A DNA stretch of 64,000 nucleotides from Erythrobacter sp. JK5 (GCF_018205975.1 NZ_CP073577.1:2666001-2730000); one strand, 5' to 3'; shown: positions 34,675-45,092, counted from the first letter of the stretch. Numbers and translations are program-made. Notes: generated by a model from the letters alone, not told the origin.

Positions 34675-36267
34675 CTAATCCCGCACCAGCGCCCGCAGAC
34701 TCTCGATCCGGTCGGCTTCGTGCACCGGCTTGTCCCAGCGGATGCGGTGGATGCGGGGGAAGCGCATGGCGAGGCCCGACTTGTGCCGTTTCGACGAATG
34801 GACGCTGTCGAACGCGACTTCGAACACGAGGCTACGCTCGACTTCGCGCACCGGGCCGAAGCGGTTGAGCGTCGTCTGCCGCACCAGCCGGTCGAGCTTT
34901 TTGAGTTCCGCGTCGGTGAAGCCCGAATAGGCCTTGCCCACCGGCAGCAGTTCCGCGCCCGCATCCGGGTCGCCGTCCCAGCAGCCGAAAGTGTAGTCGG
35001 AATAGAAGCTCGAGCGTTTGCCGCTGCCGCGCTGCGCATACATCAGCACCGCGTCGATCAGCAGCGGATCGCGCTTCCACTTGTACCACAGCCCGACCTT
35101 GCGCCCGGCGATATACGCACTGTCGCGGCGCTTGAGCATCAGCCCTTCGATCGCATCGTCGCGCGCGCCTTCGCGAATCTCGGCGAGGTGGTCGAAATCG
35201 CGCGCTTCGACGATGCTGGAGATATCGAATTGGCTGTCCGGCAAGCGCGGCATCAGCGTTTCGAGCGCGTCGCGGCGGAGGGTCCATGCGCGCTCGCGCA
35301 GGTCCTCGCCTTCGACGATGAGCGCGTCGTAGAGCCGTACGAAAGCCGGGAACTCGGCCAGCATTTTCTTGCTCACCGTCTTGCGCCCGAGCCTTTGCTG
35401 GAGCGCATTGAAACTCGCCGCGCCGCCTGCCTCTCCGCCCTGCGCCGAGCCGCGCACCAGCAACTCGCCATCGAGCACCGCATCGAGCGGCAGCACGTCG
35501 AGCAATTCCGGGAATGTCGCCGAGATATCGTCGCCCGATCGCGAATAGAGCCGTGTCTCTCCGCCCACGCGCACCAGCTGTACGCGGATGCCGTCCCACT
35601 TCCATTCGGCGGCATAGTCGGCGAGGTCGACCACCGTATCCTCGAGCGGATGCGCCAGCATGAACGGGCGAAAGCGCGGCATGTTGGCGACATCGGGCGG
35701 ATCGCCGCCTTCGGCGGCCCAGTGAAACAGATCGGCATAGGGCGGGGAGAGCGCGTGCCAGTATTCCTCGACCTCCTCGACCGGAACCTCGAAGGCCAGC
35801 GCGAAGGCGGTCTTGGCGAGCCGCGCCGAAACGCCGATCCGCATGCCGCCGGTCGCCAGCTTGATCAGCGCGAACCGGCCGTTGGCGTCGAGCCGGTCGA
35901 GCAGCTTGGGCAGCTCGTTCGGCGCGGTGGCGCGGGTGAGGCCGGACAGCAGTTCGACCACCTGCGAAACGCTCGGTGGATCGTCGTCGACCTCACCTCC
36001 GGGCCACAACAGGCTCGCGGTCTCGGCCGTGTCGCCGACGAAATCGCGGCTCAGCGTCCACAGTACCGGATCGACCCGCTCCTTCATCAGGTTGCGGATC
36101 GTCGAGCTTTTCACCGCCGGAAAATCGAGCTCTCCGGTCAGCGCCGCCAGCGCCCAGCCGCGATCGGGATCGGGCGTTTCGCGCAAATACTCGGCGATAA
36201 GCGCAAGCTTGCGGTTGCGGCTGGTGGTGTAGACGAGGGTGTCGAGCAGGGCAGAGAAGCGTTTCAC
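34675..36267 (-). CDS. ATP-dependent DNA ligase (LigB/PP_1105 type)
   Basis: A 530-residue ligase with the catalytic adenylation motif EWKWDGIRVQ (Lys near 223), the nucleotide-binding DGELLVRG and the C-terminal OB-fold region (RFPRIHRIRWDK). It belongs to the bacterial clade that travels with an MBL-fold exonuclease and a large Lhr-type helicase in DNA repair sets. Its ATG overlaps the exonuclease stop by ATGA, confirming coupling. Helicase and phosphoesterase partners are not in this window. Confidence 0.93.
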   Translation of the reverse strand: MKRFSALLDTLVYTTSRNRKLALIAEYLRETPDPDRGWALAALTGELDFPAVKSSTIRNLMKERVDPVLWTLSRDFVGDTAETASLLWPGGEVDDDPPSVSQVVELLSGLTRATAPNELPKLLDRLDANGRFALIKLATGGMRIGVSARLAKTAFALAFEVPVEEVEEYWHALSPPYADLFHWAAEGGDPPDVANMPRFRPFMLAHPLEDTVVDLADYAAEWKWDGIRVQLVRVGGETRLYSRSGDDISATFPELLDVLPLDAVLDGELLVRGSAQGGEAGGAASFNALQQRLGRKTVSKKMLAEFPAFVRLYDALIVEGEDLRERAWTLRRDALETLMPRLPDSQFDISSIVEARDFDHLAEIREGARDDAIEGLMLKRRDSAYIAGRKVGLWYKWKRDPLLIDAVLMYAQRGSGKRSSFYSDYTFGCWDGDPDAGAELLPVGKAYSGFTDAELKKLDRLVRQTTLNRFGPVREVERSLVFEVAFDSVHSSKRHKSGLAMRFPRIHRIRWDKPVHEADRIESLRALVRD

Positions 36268-37295
36268 TCGTCTTCATCCTCACGACCCACCAATGCCAGC
36301 GCGCGCGCTTTGCGCTGGCCGAGTTCGCACCAGCGCAGCAGCGCTTCCTCGCGGCCGTGAGTGATCCACGTTTCCGCCGGGTCGACCTCGTCGATCGTGC
36401 GGGTCAGCTCGTTCCAGTCGGCGTGGTCGGAGATTACCAGCGGCAGTTGCACGTTGCGCTGGCGGGCGCGCTGGCGCACCCGCATCCAGCCGCTCGCCAT
36501 CGCGGTGATCGGATCGGGCAGGCGGCGCGACCAGCGATCGTTGAGCGCGCTGGGCGGGCAGACGACGATGTGACCGCGCATGTCGTCCTTGTCGTGATCG
36601 CTGACCAGCCGCAGTTCGCCCAGGTCGACGCCGTGCTCTTCGTAGAGCCGGCACATCTTCTCCATCGCACCATGGAGGTAGATCTGCTCGACGTGACCCG
36701 CCGCGCGCAGTTCGGCGATCACCCGCTGCGCCTTGCCGAGCGCGTAGGCGCCGACGGCGACACACTGGTCCGGGTGATTGTTTAGAGCCGTCAGCAGCTT
36801 GCCGATCTCGTCCGCGATTGGCGGGTGCGTGAACAGCGGCAGGCCGAAGGTGGCCTCGGTGATGAAGATGTCGCACGGTGTCACTTCGAACGGCGCACAG
36901 GTGGGATCGGGCCGGCGCTTGTAATCGCCGGTGATGACCACGCGCTCGCCTGCATGTTCGAGCAGAATCTGCGCCGAGCCGAGCACATGGCCGGCGGGGA
37001 TGTAGGTCGCCTCGACCCCGCCCGCGAGCCTGATCGTCTCGCCATATTCAACCGGCACGGCCCTGTGCGGGATTGCGCCCGCGTCGTCCTCGGCCCCGGT
37101 ACGATAGCGCAGTTCCATGATCGCCAGCGTCTCGGGCGTGGCGATGGTCTCGCCATGCCCGCCGCGCGCATGATCGGCGTGGCCGTGGGTCACGAGCGCG
37201 CGCTCGACCGCGCGTCCGGGATCGACCCAGCAATCGGCGGGGACGATGTGCACGCCCCACGGTTCGGGCCGGATCCAGGAAAAGGGTGCGGTCAT
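36264..37295 (-). CDS. Ligase-associated MBL-fold exonuclease
   Basis: A 343-residue metallo-beta-lactamase-fold nuclease. Metal motif 1 is THGHADHARGG (near residue 38), the second His is in AGHVLGSAQI, the Asp in VITGDYKRR. It matches the DNA-ligase-associated exonuclease subfamily in length and order. Coupled with the ligase, it probably processes DNA ends before sealing. The start codon ATG lies 65 bp after the clpA stop. Confidence 0.92.
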   Translation of the reverse strand: MTAPFSWIRPEPWGVHIVPADCWVDPGRAVERALVTHGHADHARGGHGETIATPETLAIMELRYRTGAEDDAGAIPHRAVPVEYGETIRLAGGVEATYIPAGHVLGSAQILLEHAGERVVITGDYKRRPDPTCAPFEVTPCDIFITEATFGLPLFTHPPIADEIGKLLTALNNHPDQCVAVGAYALGKAQRVIAELRAAGHVEQIYLHGAMEKMCRLYEEHGVDLGELRLVSDHDKDDMRGHIVVCPPSALNDRWSRRLPDPITAMASGWMRVRQRARQRNVQLPLVISDHADWNELTRTIDEVDPAETWITHGREEALLRWCELGQRKARALALVGREDEDE

Positions 37296-37362
37296 ACAGG
37301 ATCAACGAAAAGGGCGCGGGTGAGTTTCCTCAACCGCGCCCCCCTTTCGATTTCGCAGCGGT

Positions 37363-39767
37363 TCAGCTGTCCTTGTCGCTGTCCGAAGCTTCCGGCTTGG
37401 CATCGCCCTTTTGACCGGCATTCTTGGCCGGCGACGCCTTCTTCGCGGCGGGCTTCTTCTTCGCCGGAGCCTTGCGCTTGGGTTTCGCTTTCGGCGGGGC
37501 CGGAGTCAGCTCGAACGCGGGCTTGCCGTCCTTGATGCTGACATGCACCTCGCCGCCATCGGACAGCTTGCCGAACAGCAGCTCTTCGGCGAGCGGCTGC
37601 TTGATCCGCTCCTGGATCAGGCGGCTCATCGGGCGCGCGCCGTAGAGCTTGTCGTAGCCCTTGTCGGCCAGCCAGCTCCGCGCGTCGCTGTCGAACTGGA
37701 TGTGGACGTTCTGTTCGGCCAGCTGCAGTTCGAGCTCGAGGATGAACTTGTCGACCACGCGGGCAACGGTGCTCTTGCCGAGATAGGCGAACGGCACGAT
37801 CGCATCGAGGCGGTTGCGGAATTCCGGGGTGAACATCTTGTTCACCGCTTCGGTCCCGGCGTCTTCCTTGGACACGTCGCCAAACCCGATGCCGCTGCGC
37901 GCCATGTCGGACGCGCCGGCATTGGTCGTCATGATCAGCACGACGTTGCGGAAATCGACCGTCTTGCCGTGATGATCGGTCAGGCGGCCGTTATCCATCA
38001 CCTGCAGCAGGATGTTGAACAGGTCCGGGTGCGCCTTCTCGATCTCGTCGAGCAGCAGCACGCAGTGCGGGTTCTGGTCGATCGCATCGGTGAGCAGGCC
38101 GCCCTGGTCGTATCCGACATAGCCCGGAGGCGCGCCGATCAGGCGGCTGACCGAATGGCGCTCCATATATTCGGACATGTCGAACCGCTTGAGATCGATC
38201 CCCATGATGCTGGCAAGCTGGCGCGCGACCTCGGTCTTGCCCACGCCGGTCGGGCCGGAGAACAGGAACGAGCCGATCGGTTTGTCCGGATCGCGCAAGC
38301 CCGCGCGGCTCAGCTTCATCGCGGTTGACAGACGGTGGATCGCCTCGTCCTGCCCGAACACGACATGCTTGAGATCGCGTTCGAGATTTTCGAGCGCCTT
38401 CTTGTCGTCCTTGCTGACCGATTTCGGCGGAATCCGCGCCATCGTCGCGATCACCTGCTCGATCTCCTTGGCGGTGATCTTCTTCTTGCGACGGCTCGGC
38501 GGCACCAGCATCTGCATCGCGCCGACCTCGTCGATCACGTCGATCGCCTTGTCGGGCAGCTTGCGGTCGTTGATGTAGCGCGCCGACAGCTCGACCGCGG
38601 TCTTGATCGCGTCGGGCGTGTACTTGACGTTGTGATGCTCCTCGAAGGCGCTGCGCAGGCCCCTGAGAATCTTCACCGTATCCTCGATCGTCGGTTCGTT
38701 GACGTCGATCTTCTGGAACCGCCGCAGCAGCGCGCGGTCCTTTTCGAAATGGTTGCGGAATTCCTTGTAGGTGGTCGAGCCGATGCAGCGGATCGTCCCG
38801 CCCGACAGCGCCGGCTTGAGCAGGTTGGAGGCGTCCATCGCCCCGCCGCTGGTCGCGCCCGCGCCGATCACCGTGTGGATCTCGTCGATGAACAGGATCG
38901 CATCGGGCATGCCCTCGAGCTCGGAAACGACCTGTTTCAGCCGCTCTTCGAAATCGCCGCGATAGCGCGTACCCGCCAGCAGCGCGCCCATGTCGAGCGA
39001 GTAGATCACCGCGTCCTTGAGCACGTCGGGTACGTCGCCTTCGACGATCTTGCGCGCGAGCCCTTCGGCGATCGCGGTCTTGCCGACGCCGGGATCGCCG
39101 ACATAGAGCGGGTTGTTCTTCGAGCGGCGGCACAGGATCTGGACCGTGCGATCGACTTCGGGCCCGCGACCGATCAGCGGATCGATCCGCCCGCTTTCCG
39201 CCTTGGCATTGAGGTTGACGGTGAATTGATCGAGCGCGGTTTCCTTCTTGTTGCCGCCCTCCTTGGTCTGTTCGGGGCCTCTCCGCTTTCGTCGTTGCCC
39301 TGCGGCGCTTTCGATTCGAGCTGTCGCCCGCCCTTGCCGATGCCGTGGCTGATATAGCTCACCGCGTCGAGGCGGCTCATGTCCTGCTGTTGCAGGAAAT
39401 AGACCGCGTACGAATCGCGTTCGGAAAACAGCGCGACCAGCACGTTCGCGCCGGTCACCGTGTCCTTGCCGGAAGATTGCACGTGCAGGATGGCGCGCTG
39501 GATCACCCGCTGGAACCCGGCGGTGGGCTGGGGATCGGCGTCGTCCTCGGTCTTGAGACTCTGATACTCCTGATCGAGATATTGCTTCACCACCTCGCCC
39601 AGCTCGGCCAGGTCGACCCCGCACGCCGCCATCACCTGCGCGGCGTCTTCGTCATCGATCAGCGCAAGCAGCAGGTGCTCGAGCGTTGCATACTCGTGCC
39701 GACGTTCGGACGCGTTGCCGAGCGCATTGTGGAGGGTTCGTTCGAGGTTCTGGGCGAAGCTAGGCAT
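37363..39767 (-). pseudogene. clpA: ATP-dependent Clp protease ATPase subunit ClpA, frameshifted by one missing C/G
   Basis: The N-domain part (39767 to about 39280, starting PSFAQNLERTLHNALGNASE) and the rest (LDQFTVNLNAKAESGRIDPL onwards) lie in different frames. Adding one base to the G4 run at 39274-39277 restores ESGEAPEQTKEGGNKKE and an 801-residue protein. Both AAA domains are intact (GDPGVGKTAIAEG; GPTGVGKTEVARQLA). The C-terminus has a roughly 45-residue Lys/Ala/Pro-rich tail not seen in E. coli ClpA. A frameshift in this conserved gene is most likely a sequence error. Confidence 0.85.
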
Positions 39768-39887
39768 GAAGCGATCTCTGGGAGGGGGCGAAGGGGGCTC
39801 GGAAAAACCGAGCGCGCGAGGGGGTACAGCGGCTATATGGGTCGCAGCCGAAAGATTGCGAATCCGGATTGAGGAAATGCCGTGACG

Positions 39888-40091
39888 TCACCTCGCGGAT
39901 TTCCCGAACAGCGCGTCGGCAGCGGCGCGGTGCGCGGATGCCTTGTCGCGATGCGCTTTCACTCGGGCAATCTCGGCTTCGAGCAATGCGACGCGCTCGT
40001 CGAGCTCGTCCCGCGAATAGGGCGAAAGGTCCTCCCTCGCGAGCCGGCTCGCTGCGTCGCCCTTGGGCCGGGGAAGGTCGTGCTCTTCCAT
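39888..40091 (-). CDS. DUF1192 family small protein
   Basis: A 67-residue protein: EEHDLPRPKGDAASRLARED, then LSPYSRDELDERVALLEAEI and a short charged C-terminus. This is the DUF1192 pattern (a short Pro-rich start and a helix with ELxERxxxLExEI), a small alphaproteobacterial protein of unknown role. It sits between clpA and the quinone oxidoreductase, divergent from the latter across 125 bp. Confidence 0.82.
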   Translation of the reverse strand: MEEHDLPRPKGDAASRLAREDLSPYSRDELDERVALLEAEIARVKAHRDKASAHRAAADALFGKSAR

Positions 40092-40216
40092 CGCTGCGAC
40101 ATTCGCAAGGCGACCGGGTTGCTGTCAATCCACGACAACGGTATTTGCGCCATCTGGATGCGGGGGGTTGCCGATGCGCGACACCCGGATCGCAACGCGG
40201 CGAGAACGGGGCGGAC

Positions 40217-41244
40217 ATGGTAGAACAGGCAATGGCCGAGCGGGTAATTCCCGCGACGATGGATGCGATCGGCTTCGACGATCCCGGCGCACCGGAGGTT
40301 CTCGCGCTGGAACAGGCCGATGTTCCACCGCCCGGCGCGCAGGATGTCCTGATCAAGGTCGCCTATGCCGGGGTCAATCGCCCCGACTGCCTCCAGCGCG
40401 CCGGGGCCTACCCGCCGCCGCCGGGCGCCTCGCCGATCCTCGGGCTCGAAGTCGCGGGCGAGGTCGTCGCCGTCGGCAGCGCAGTGCCGGGCGAGCTGCT
40501 CGGCAGCCGGGTCGCGGCGCTGACCCCGGGCGGGGGCTACGCGCAATTCTGCGCCGCGCCGTGGCAACACTGCCTGCCGGTGCCCGACAGCATGCGGCTC
40601 GACCATGCGGCGGCGCTGCCCGAAACGCTGTTCACGGTGTGGCACAACGTGTTCGAGCGCGGGATGGCCGCGAAGGCGAGCGGTTGCTGGTCCATGGCGG
40701 CACCAGCGGAATCGGAACGATGGCGATCATGCTTGCCAAGGCATTCGACATCGAGGTGATCGTGACCTGCGGCGACGACGCGAAATGCGCCGCCGCGCGC
40801 AAGATCGGAGCCGATCTGGCGATCAATTACAACAGCGCGGATTTCGTCGGGGCCGTAAAGGGGCGCACCGGCGGCAGGGGCGTCGATGTGGTGCTCGATA
40901 TGGTCTCGGGCGATTACGTACCGCGCAACCTGCAATGTCTCGCCGAAGACGGACGGCACGTCACCATTGCGGTGCTGGGCGGGGCCAAGGCGGAGCTGTT
41001 CATGCCGATGGTCATGATGCGGCGGCTGACCCTGACCGGATCGACCCTGCGCCCGCGATCGGATGCGTTCAAGGCCGCACTGGCAGACGAGATCGCGGCC
41101 AATGCCTGGCCGCTGTTCACCGACGGAGAGCTCGCGCCGATCATGGACCGGACCTTCCCTCTTGATCAGGCCGCCGCCGCCCACGCGCGGATGGAAGCGG
41201 GCGAACATATTGGCAAGATCGTGCTGGAGGTGTTCGGTGGCTGA
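40217..41244 (+). pseudogene. NAD(P)H quinone oxidoreductase (zinc-less MDR), frameshifted by one missing G
   Basis: The first part (DAIGFDDPGAPEVLALEQ, VNRPDCLQRAGAYPPPPGAS, PETLFTVWHNVFERGMAAK) and the cofactor domain (GERLLVHGGTSGIGTMAIML onwards) are in different frames. One extra G in the GG at 40675-40676 gives MAAKGERLLVHGG and a 342-residue protein like other QOR/PIG3-type medium-chain reductases. The ATG at 40217 is preferred; another is at 40232. A base error is likelier than decay because the rest is fully conserved. Confidence 0.8.
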
Positions 41245-41866
41245 CGAACTGACCCTTCACGAGGACCCGCGCAGCGGCAATTGCTACAAGATCAAGCTGA
41301 CCGCGGCGCTGCTCGGCCTGCCGCTGGCAACCCGGCAGTACGACATCATGCAGGGCGAAACGCGCACGCCCGAATTCCTCGCCCGCGTAAACCCCAACGG
41401 CCGCATCCCGGTGTTGCAGATCGGCGAGGGAGAACAAGCGCGGTTTCTCCCCGAAAGCAACGCCGCGTGCTGGTATCTCGGGGCGGGGACCGATCTGGTG
41501 CCGCAGGATCGCTTTGGTCAGGCCGACATGTTGCGCTGGATGTTCTTCGAACAGTACAGTCACGAACCCAATGTCGCGACGCTGCGCTTCTGGCTGCGGT
41601 TCGTGGGGGAGGCCAACCTTTCGAACGAGCAGCGCGCGCAGATCATGGCCAAACGGGTGGCGGGCTGCGCTGCGCTCGAGCTGATGGACGGGCACCTGGC
41701 GGGCCGCGAATTCCTCTGCGGCGAGCGGGTGACGCTCGCCGACATCGCGCTGTTTCCCTACACCCATGTCGCCGAGGAAGGCGGTTTCGGGCTCGACGAT
41801 TACGCGAACATCCGGGGCTGGATCGCGCGGATCGGGAAGCTGCCCGGGTTTACCCCGATGGAATGA
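41237..41866 (+). CDS. Glutathione S-transferase family protein
   Basis: A 209-residue protein with the thioredoxin-like N-domain (LTLHEDPRSGNCYKIKLTA, RVNPNGRIPVLQI, PESNAACWYL) and a helical C-domain with RVTLADIALFPYTHVA. It probably conjugates or reduces small electrophiles with glutathione. The GTG start overlaps the end of the quinone oxidoreductase gene by 8 bp, so the two are likely coupled; the remaining in-frame extension belongs to that gene. Confidence 0.88.
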   Translation: MADELTLHEDPRSGNCYKIKLTAALLGLPLATRQYDIMQGETRTPEFLARVNPNGRIPVLQIGEGEQARFLPESNAACWYLGAGTDLVPQDRFGQADMLRWMFFEQYSHEPNVATLRFWLRFVGEANLSNEQRAQIMAKRVAGCAALELMDGHLAGREFLCGERVTLADIALFPYTHVAEEGGFGLDDYANIRGWIARIGKLPGFTPME

Positions 41867-41931
41867 CGGGCGCGCGCGGACGGCTTTCGCTTGCCCCTCG
41901 GGCGTTCATCGCCTATCTGGATCGGTGCAAC

Positions 41932-41956
41932 GGCCGCTCCGCAAGGGGCGGCCCTT
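41932..41956 (+). terminator. Terminator after glutathione transferase gene
   Basis: GGCCGCTCC and GGGGCGGCC pair as 9-bp arms (one G-T pair) around GCAA and are followed by CTTCTATTTTG. It lies 66 bp after the GST stop, just before the trcR leader, so it probably ends that operon. Confidence 0.65.
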
Positions 41957-41978
41957 CTATTTTGAACGGAGATTACCC

Positions 41979-42743
41979 TTGGCCCAGTCCAAGACACAGC
42001 CCACCCCGCTGATGCCGCATGCGACCGCCACTTGGCTGGTCGATCACACCGGTCTGTCGTTCGAGCAGATCGCCGAATTCTGCGGGCTTCACATCCTCGA
42101 AGTGCAGGCCATGGCCGATGATCTGGCGGGCAGCAAATACACCGGTCGCGATCCGGTTCATGCCGGCGAGCTGACGCTCGGGGAGATCAAGACCGGCGAA
42201 GAAAACCCCGAATACAGCCTCAAGATGCACAAGGCACCGGTCGAGGTCACCCGCACCAAGGGCCCGCGCTACACTCCGGTGTCGAAGCGTCAGGACAAGC
42301 CCGATGGCATTGCCTGGATCCTGCGCAATCATCCCGAAGTGTCGGACGCGCAGATTTCCAAGCTGATCGGCACCACCCGCAACACGATCGGCGCGATCCG
42401 CGAGCGTACGCACTGGAACATCCAGAACATCCAGCCCAAGGATCCGGTGACGCTGGGCCTGTGCTCGCAGCGCGAGCTTGATGCAGTCGTCGCCAAGGCG
42501 GCCAAGCGTGCAGGGATCACCGAAGAGGCCGAAGCCCCGGTCGACGGCGATACGCGTTCGGACAAGGACAAGCTGATCGAGGAATTGCGCGCCGAGCGCG
42601 AGGCCAACGTCAAGGCGGCGGCCGAAGCGGCACAGGAAGCCGAAGCGGAAGCGTGGCTGGCGGCGAAGCGCGCTGCCGAGGAACAGGGCGGCGAAGAACA
42701 AGGCGGCGAAGAACAGCCGACCGAGGAACCGCCCACCGAATAG
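41979..42743 (+). CDS. trcR: Cell-cycle transcriptional regulator TrcR (DUF1013)
   Basis: A 254-residue DNA-binding protein of the alphaproteobacterial DUF1013 family. The core PHATATWLVDHTGLSFEQIA continues with a helix-turn-helix-like DAQISKLIGTTRNTIGAIRE. The TTG at 41979 with an SD-like GGAG 7 bp upstream matches family length; the first ATG is 11 codons later. The C-terminus is Glu/Ala-rich, with a repeated EEQGGEEQGGEEQ motif that may be prone to length change. An autonomous gene with its own terminator before it. Confidence 0.9.
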   Translation: MAQSKTQPTPLMPHATATWLVDHTGLSFEQIAEFCGLHILEVQAMADDLAGSKYTGRDPVHAGELTLGEIKTGEENPEYSLKMHKAPVEVTRTKGPRYTPVSKRQDKPDGIAWILRNHPEVSDAQISKLIGTTRNTIGAIRERTHWNIQNIQPKDPVTLGLCSQRELDAVVAKAAKRAGITEEAEAPVDGDTRSDKDKLIEELRAEREANVKAAAEAAQEAEAEAWLAAKRAAEEQGGEEQGGEEQPTEEPPTE

Positions 42744-42885
42744 GGCGAGCTGCGCCGACGCGTGTGGTGCGTTTGCATCATCGCGCGGCACGATTTGGAC
42801 TGGGCCTGCAAAAACTTGCAAAAACCCTGCATGAGCGGGGTTGTCGCGGTTGTGCGACCAACGCAGAGCGTCCAAGGCTACTTAC

Positions 42886-44573
42886 ATGAATGTCAATTAC
42901 GCCTACCATCACCCGACCCCGTGGGACACCGAGTTCGAGCAGCTGACGCTTCCCGAATTGTTCGAACGGACCGTCCGCCACGACCCCGATGCGCCGTTTC
43001 TGCATTTCCTCGGCCGCACCTATTCCTACCGCGAGATCTTTACCGAAGCGCAGCAGTTCGCTGCCGGCCTGGCGGAGATGGGGATTGGCAAGGGCGATCG
43101 CGTGGGTCTGTTCCTGCCGAACGTCCCGATCTACGCCTCCGCCTATTACGGCGCGATGATGGCGGGTGCGATCGCGGTCAATTTCTCGCCGCTCTACACC
43201 GTCGAGGAGCTGGCCTGGCAGGTCGAGGACAGCGGTACGCGGGTGCTGGTGACGCTCGACGTGCCCGAGCTGTTTGGCACCGCACGAAAGGTTCTGAAGA
43301 CATCGAAACTCGAGCGGCTGGTGGTGGGAACGCTCGCCGACATGCTGCCGTGGTTCAAGGGGCGGCGCTCAAGCTGTTCAAGCGCAGCCAGATCGCCGAT
43401 GTCGGCTATGGCCCCGAAATCCGCCACTGGGCGGGCATGATGGGCGAGTGGGACTGGGCCGCATGGGAGGCAGGCAGTGCGCAGCCGCTGGTCGAGCTCG
43501 ACGCCGTCAAGGACCTCGCGCTGCTGCAATATACCGGCGGCACCACCGGCCGGCCCAAAGGCGCGATGCTCGGCCACAGCCAGCTCGCGACCAACGCGCT
43601 GCAGGTCGCCGCGATCAACCCGTTCGGCAATCCGCGCGAAGAAGTGTTCATGGGGGCGCTGCCGTTCTTCCATGTCTTTGCCAACACCAGCCTGCTCAAC
43701 CACGCCGTCGCCAGCGGCGCCTCGATCGCGATGGTCCCGCGGTTCGACGCGGCGCAGGTGCTGGAGACGATCGAGAAACACCGCGCGACCGGTTTCCCTG
43801 GGGTGCCAACCATGTTTCAGGCGCTGCTTGACCATCCCGACCTCGCCAGGACCGACCTGTCATCGCTCAAGGTCTGCATTTCGGGCGGAGCGCCGATGCC
43901 GGCGCAGGTCCATGAGCGGTTCGAGGAAGCGACCGGCGTGCGCCTGGTCGAAGGCTACGGCCTGACCGAAAGCTCGGGCGTCGTCTCGGTCAACCCCTAT
44001 GCCGGGACCCGCAAGCGCGGGACGATCGGGCAGGTGCTGGCCCGGACCGAAGTGATCCTGCTCGACAAGGAAGACCCGTCGCGGCTTGCGCCCGACGGCG
44101 AGCCCGGAGAGCTGGCGATCCACGGACCGCAGATCATGCGCGGCTACTGGAACCGGCCCGAGGCCGCCGCCGAGGTCTTTGTCGAGCGCGACGGAAAGCG
44201 ATACCTGCGCACCGGCGATGTCGCGGCGATCGATGCGGACGGGTTCCTGTCGATCGTCGACCGGATCAAGGACATGATCGCGGTCGGCGGGTTCAAGGTG
44301 TTCCCGAGCGTGGTCGAGGATGCGATCCTCAAGCACGAGGCGGTGAAGGAAGCTCTGGTTATCGGCGTGCCCGACGCATATCGCGGCGAAAGCCCGCGCG
44401 CCTATGTCACGCTCGAGGACGGCGCCGATATCGCTGCCGAGGCCCTCAAGGGCTGGCTCAACGAGCGGGTCGGCAAGCACGAACGGGTTGACCGGGTCGT
44501 GATCCGCGAAGAACTGCCGAAAACGATCATCGGCAAGCTCGATCGCAAGGCGCTGCGCGCCGAAGTGCTGTGA
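42886..44573 (+). pseudogene. AMP-dependent acyl-CoA synthetase (long-chain fatty acid), frameshifted by one missing G
   Basis: The N-terminal part (NVNYAYHHPTPWDTEFEQLT to PWFKG) and the rest (ALKLFKRSQIADVGYGPEIR onwards) are in different frames. One G added to the G4 run at 43359-43362 gives PWFKGAALKLFKR and 562 residues, the normal family size. The AMP-binding P-loop LLQYTGGTTGRPKGAM and the later GYGLTESSG and RTGDVAAIDADG motifs are intact. It probably activates long-chain fatty acids in the cytoplasm or at the membrane. A sequence error is likely. Confidence 0.82.
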
Positions 44574-44603
44574 GGTGATCGCTGCCGGTTCGTCGGCTGC
44601 GGA

Positions 44604-45092
44604 TCAGGTCGCGATCTTCAGCTGCGCCTGATCACCGTTTTCGGGCTTCTGTTCCGCCGGACGTGCGGCGGGGTTGGGCGCGGTCGCCGCTTTGCGCTGC
44701 GCATTCGGAGCGAAGCGCCCGTCGACTTGCGCACCCTGCTCGATCGTCAGCGCGTCGTAATGCACGTCGCCCTGGATCTCGGCGGTCTTCAGGATCACCA
44801 GTTCACGCGCCGTGATCGAGCCGTTCACCCGGCCCGAGAAGCGCGCGCTCTCGGCGTGGACGCCGCCCATGATCTGGCTCGATTCGCCCTGGACGAGCGA
44901 GGCGCACTTGATGTCGCCCTCGATGGTGCCGTCGACATGCAGATCGGCGGAGGCGGTGATGTCGCCCTTGATCTTGATGTCGGAGCCGATGACGGAAAAT
45001 GTCGAGTTGGAACCGTTTGGCATGGCTTTACCCTGCGATCGCTGTGGTGGTGGGGCGGGCCGATCCGGCTCCGCGGACTTCTTTGAGAACAT
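44604..45092 (-). CDS. Bactofilin
   Basis: A 162-residue beta-helical cytoskeletal protein: FSVIGSDIKIKGDI, DLHVDGTIEGDIKC and GSITARELVILKTAEI are the bactofilin repeats. The proline-rich N-terminus and C-terminal Pro/Ala tail are typical. The ATG at 45092 has a strong GGAGG SD 9 bp upstream; a second ATG at 45023 also has AGGG. The longer start overlaps the M23 gene by 65 bp. It probably polymerises at the membrane to place the adjacent peptidase. Confidence 0.93.
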   Translation of the reverse strand: MFSKKSAEPDRPAPPPQRSQGKAMPNGSNSTFSVIGSDIKIKGDITASADLHVDGTIEGDIKCASLVQGESSQIMGGVHAESARFSGRVNGSITARELVILKTAEIQGDVHYDALTIEQGAQVDGRFAPNAQRKAATAPNPAARPAEQKPENGDQAQLKIAT

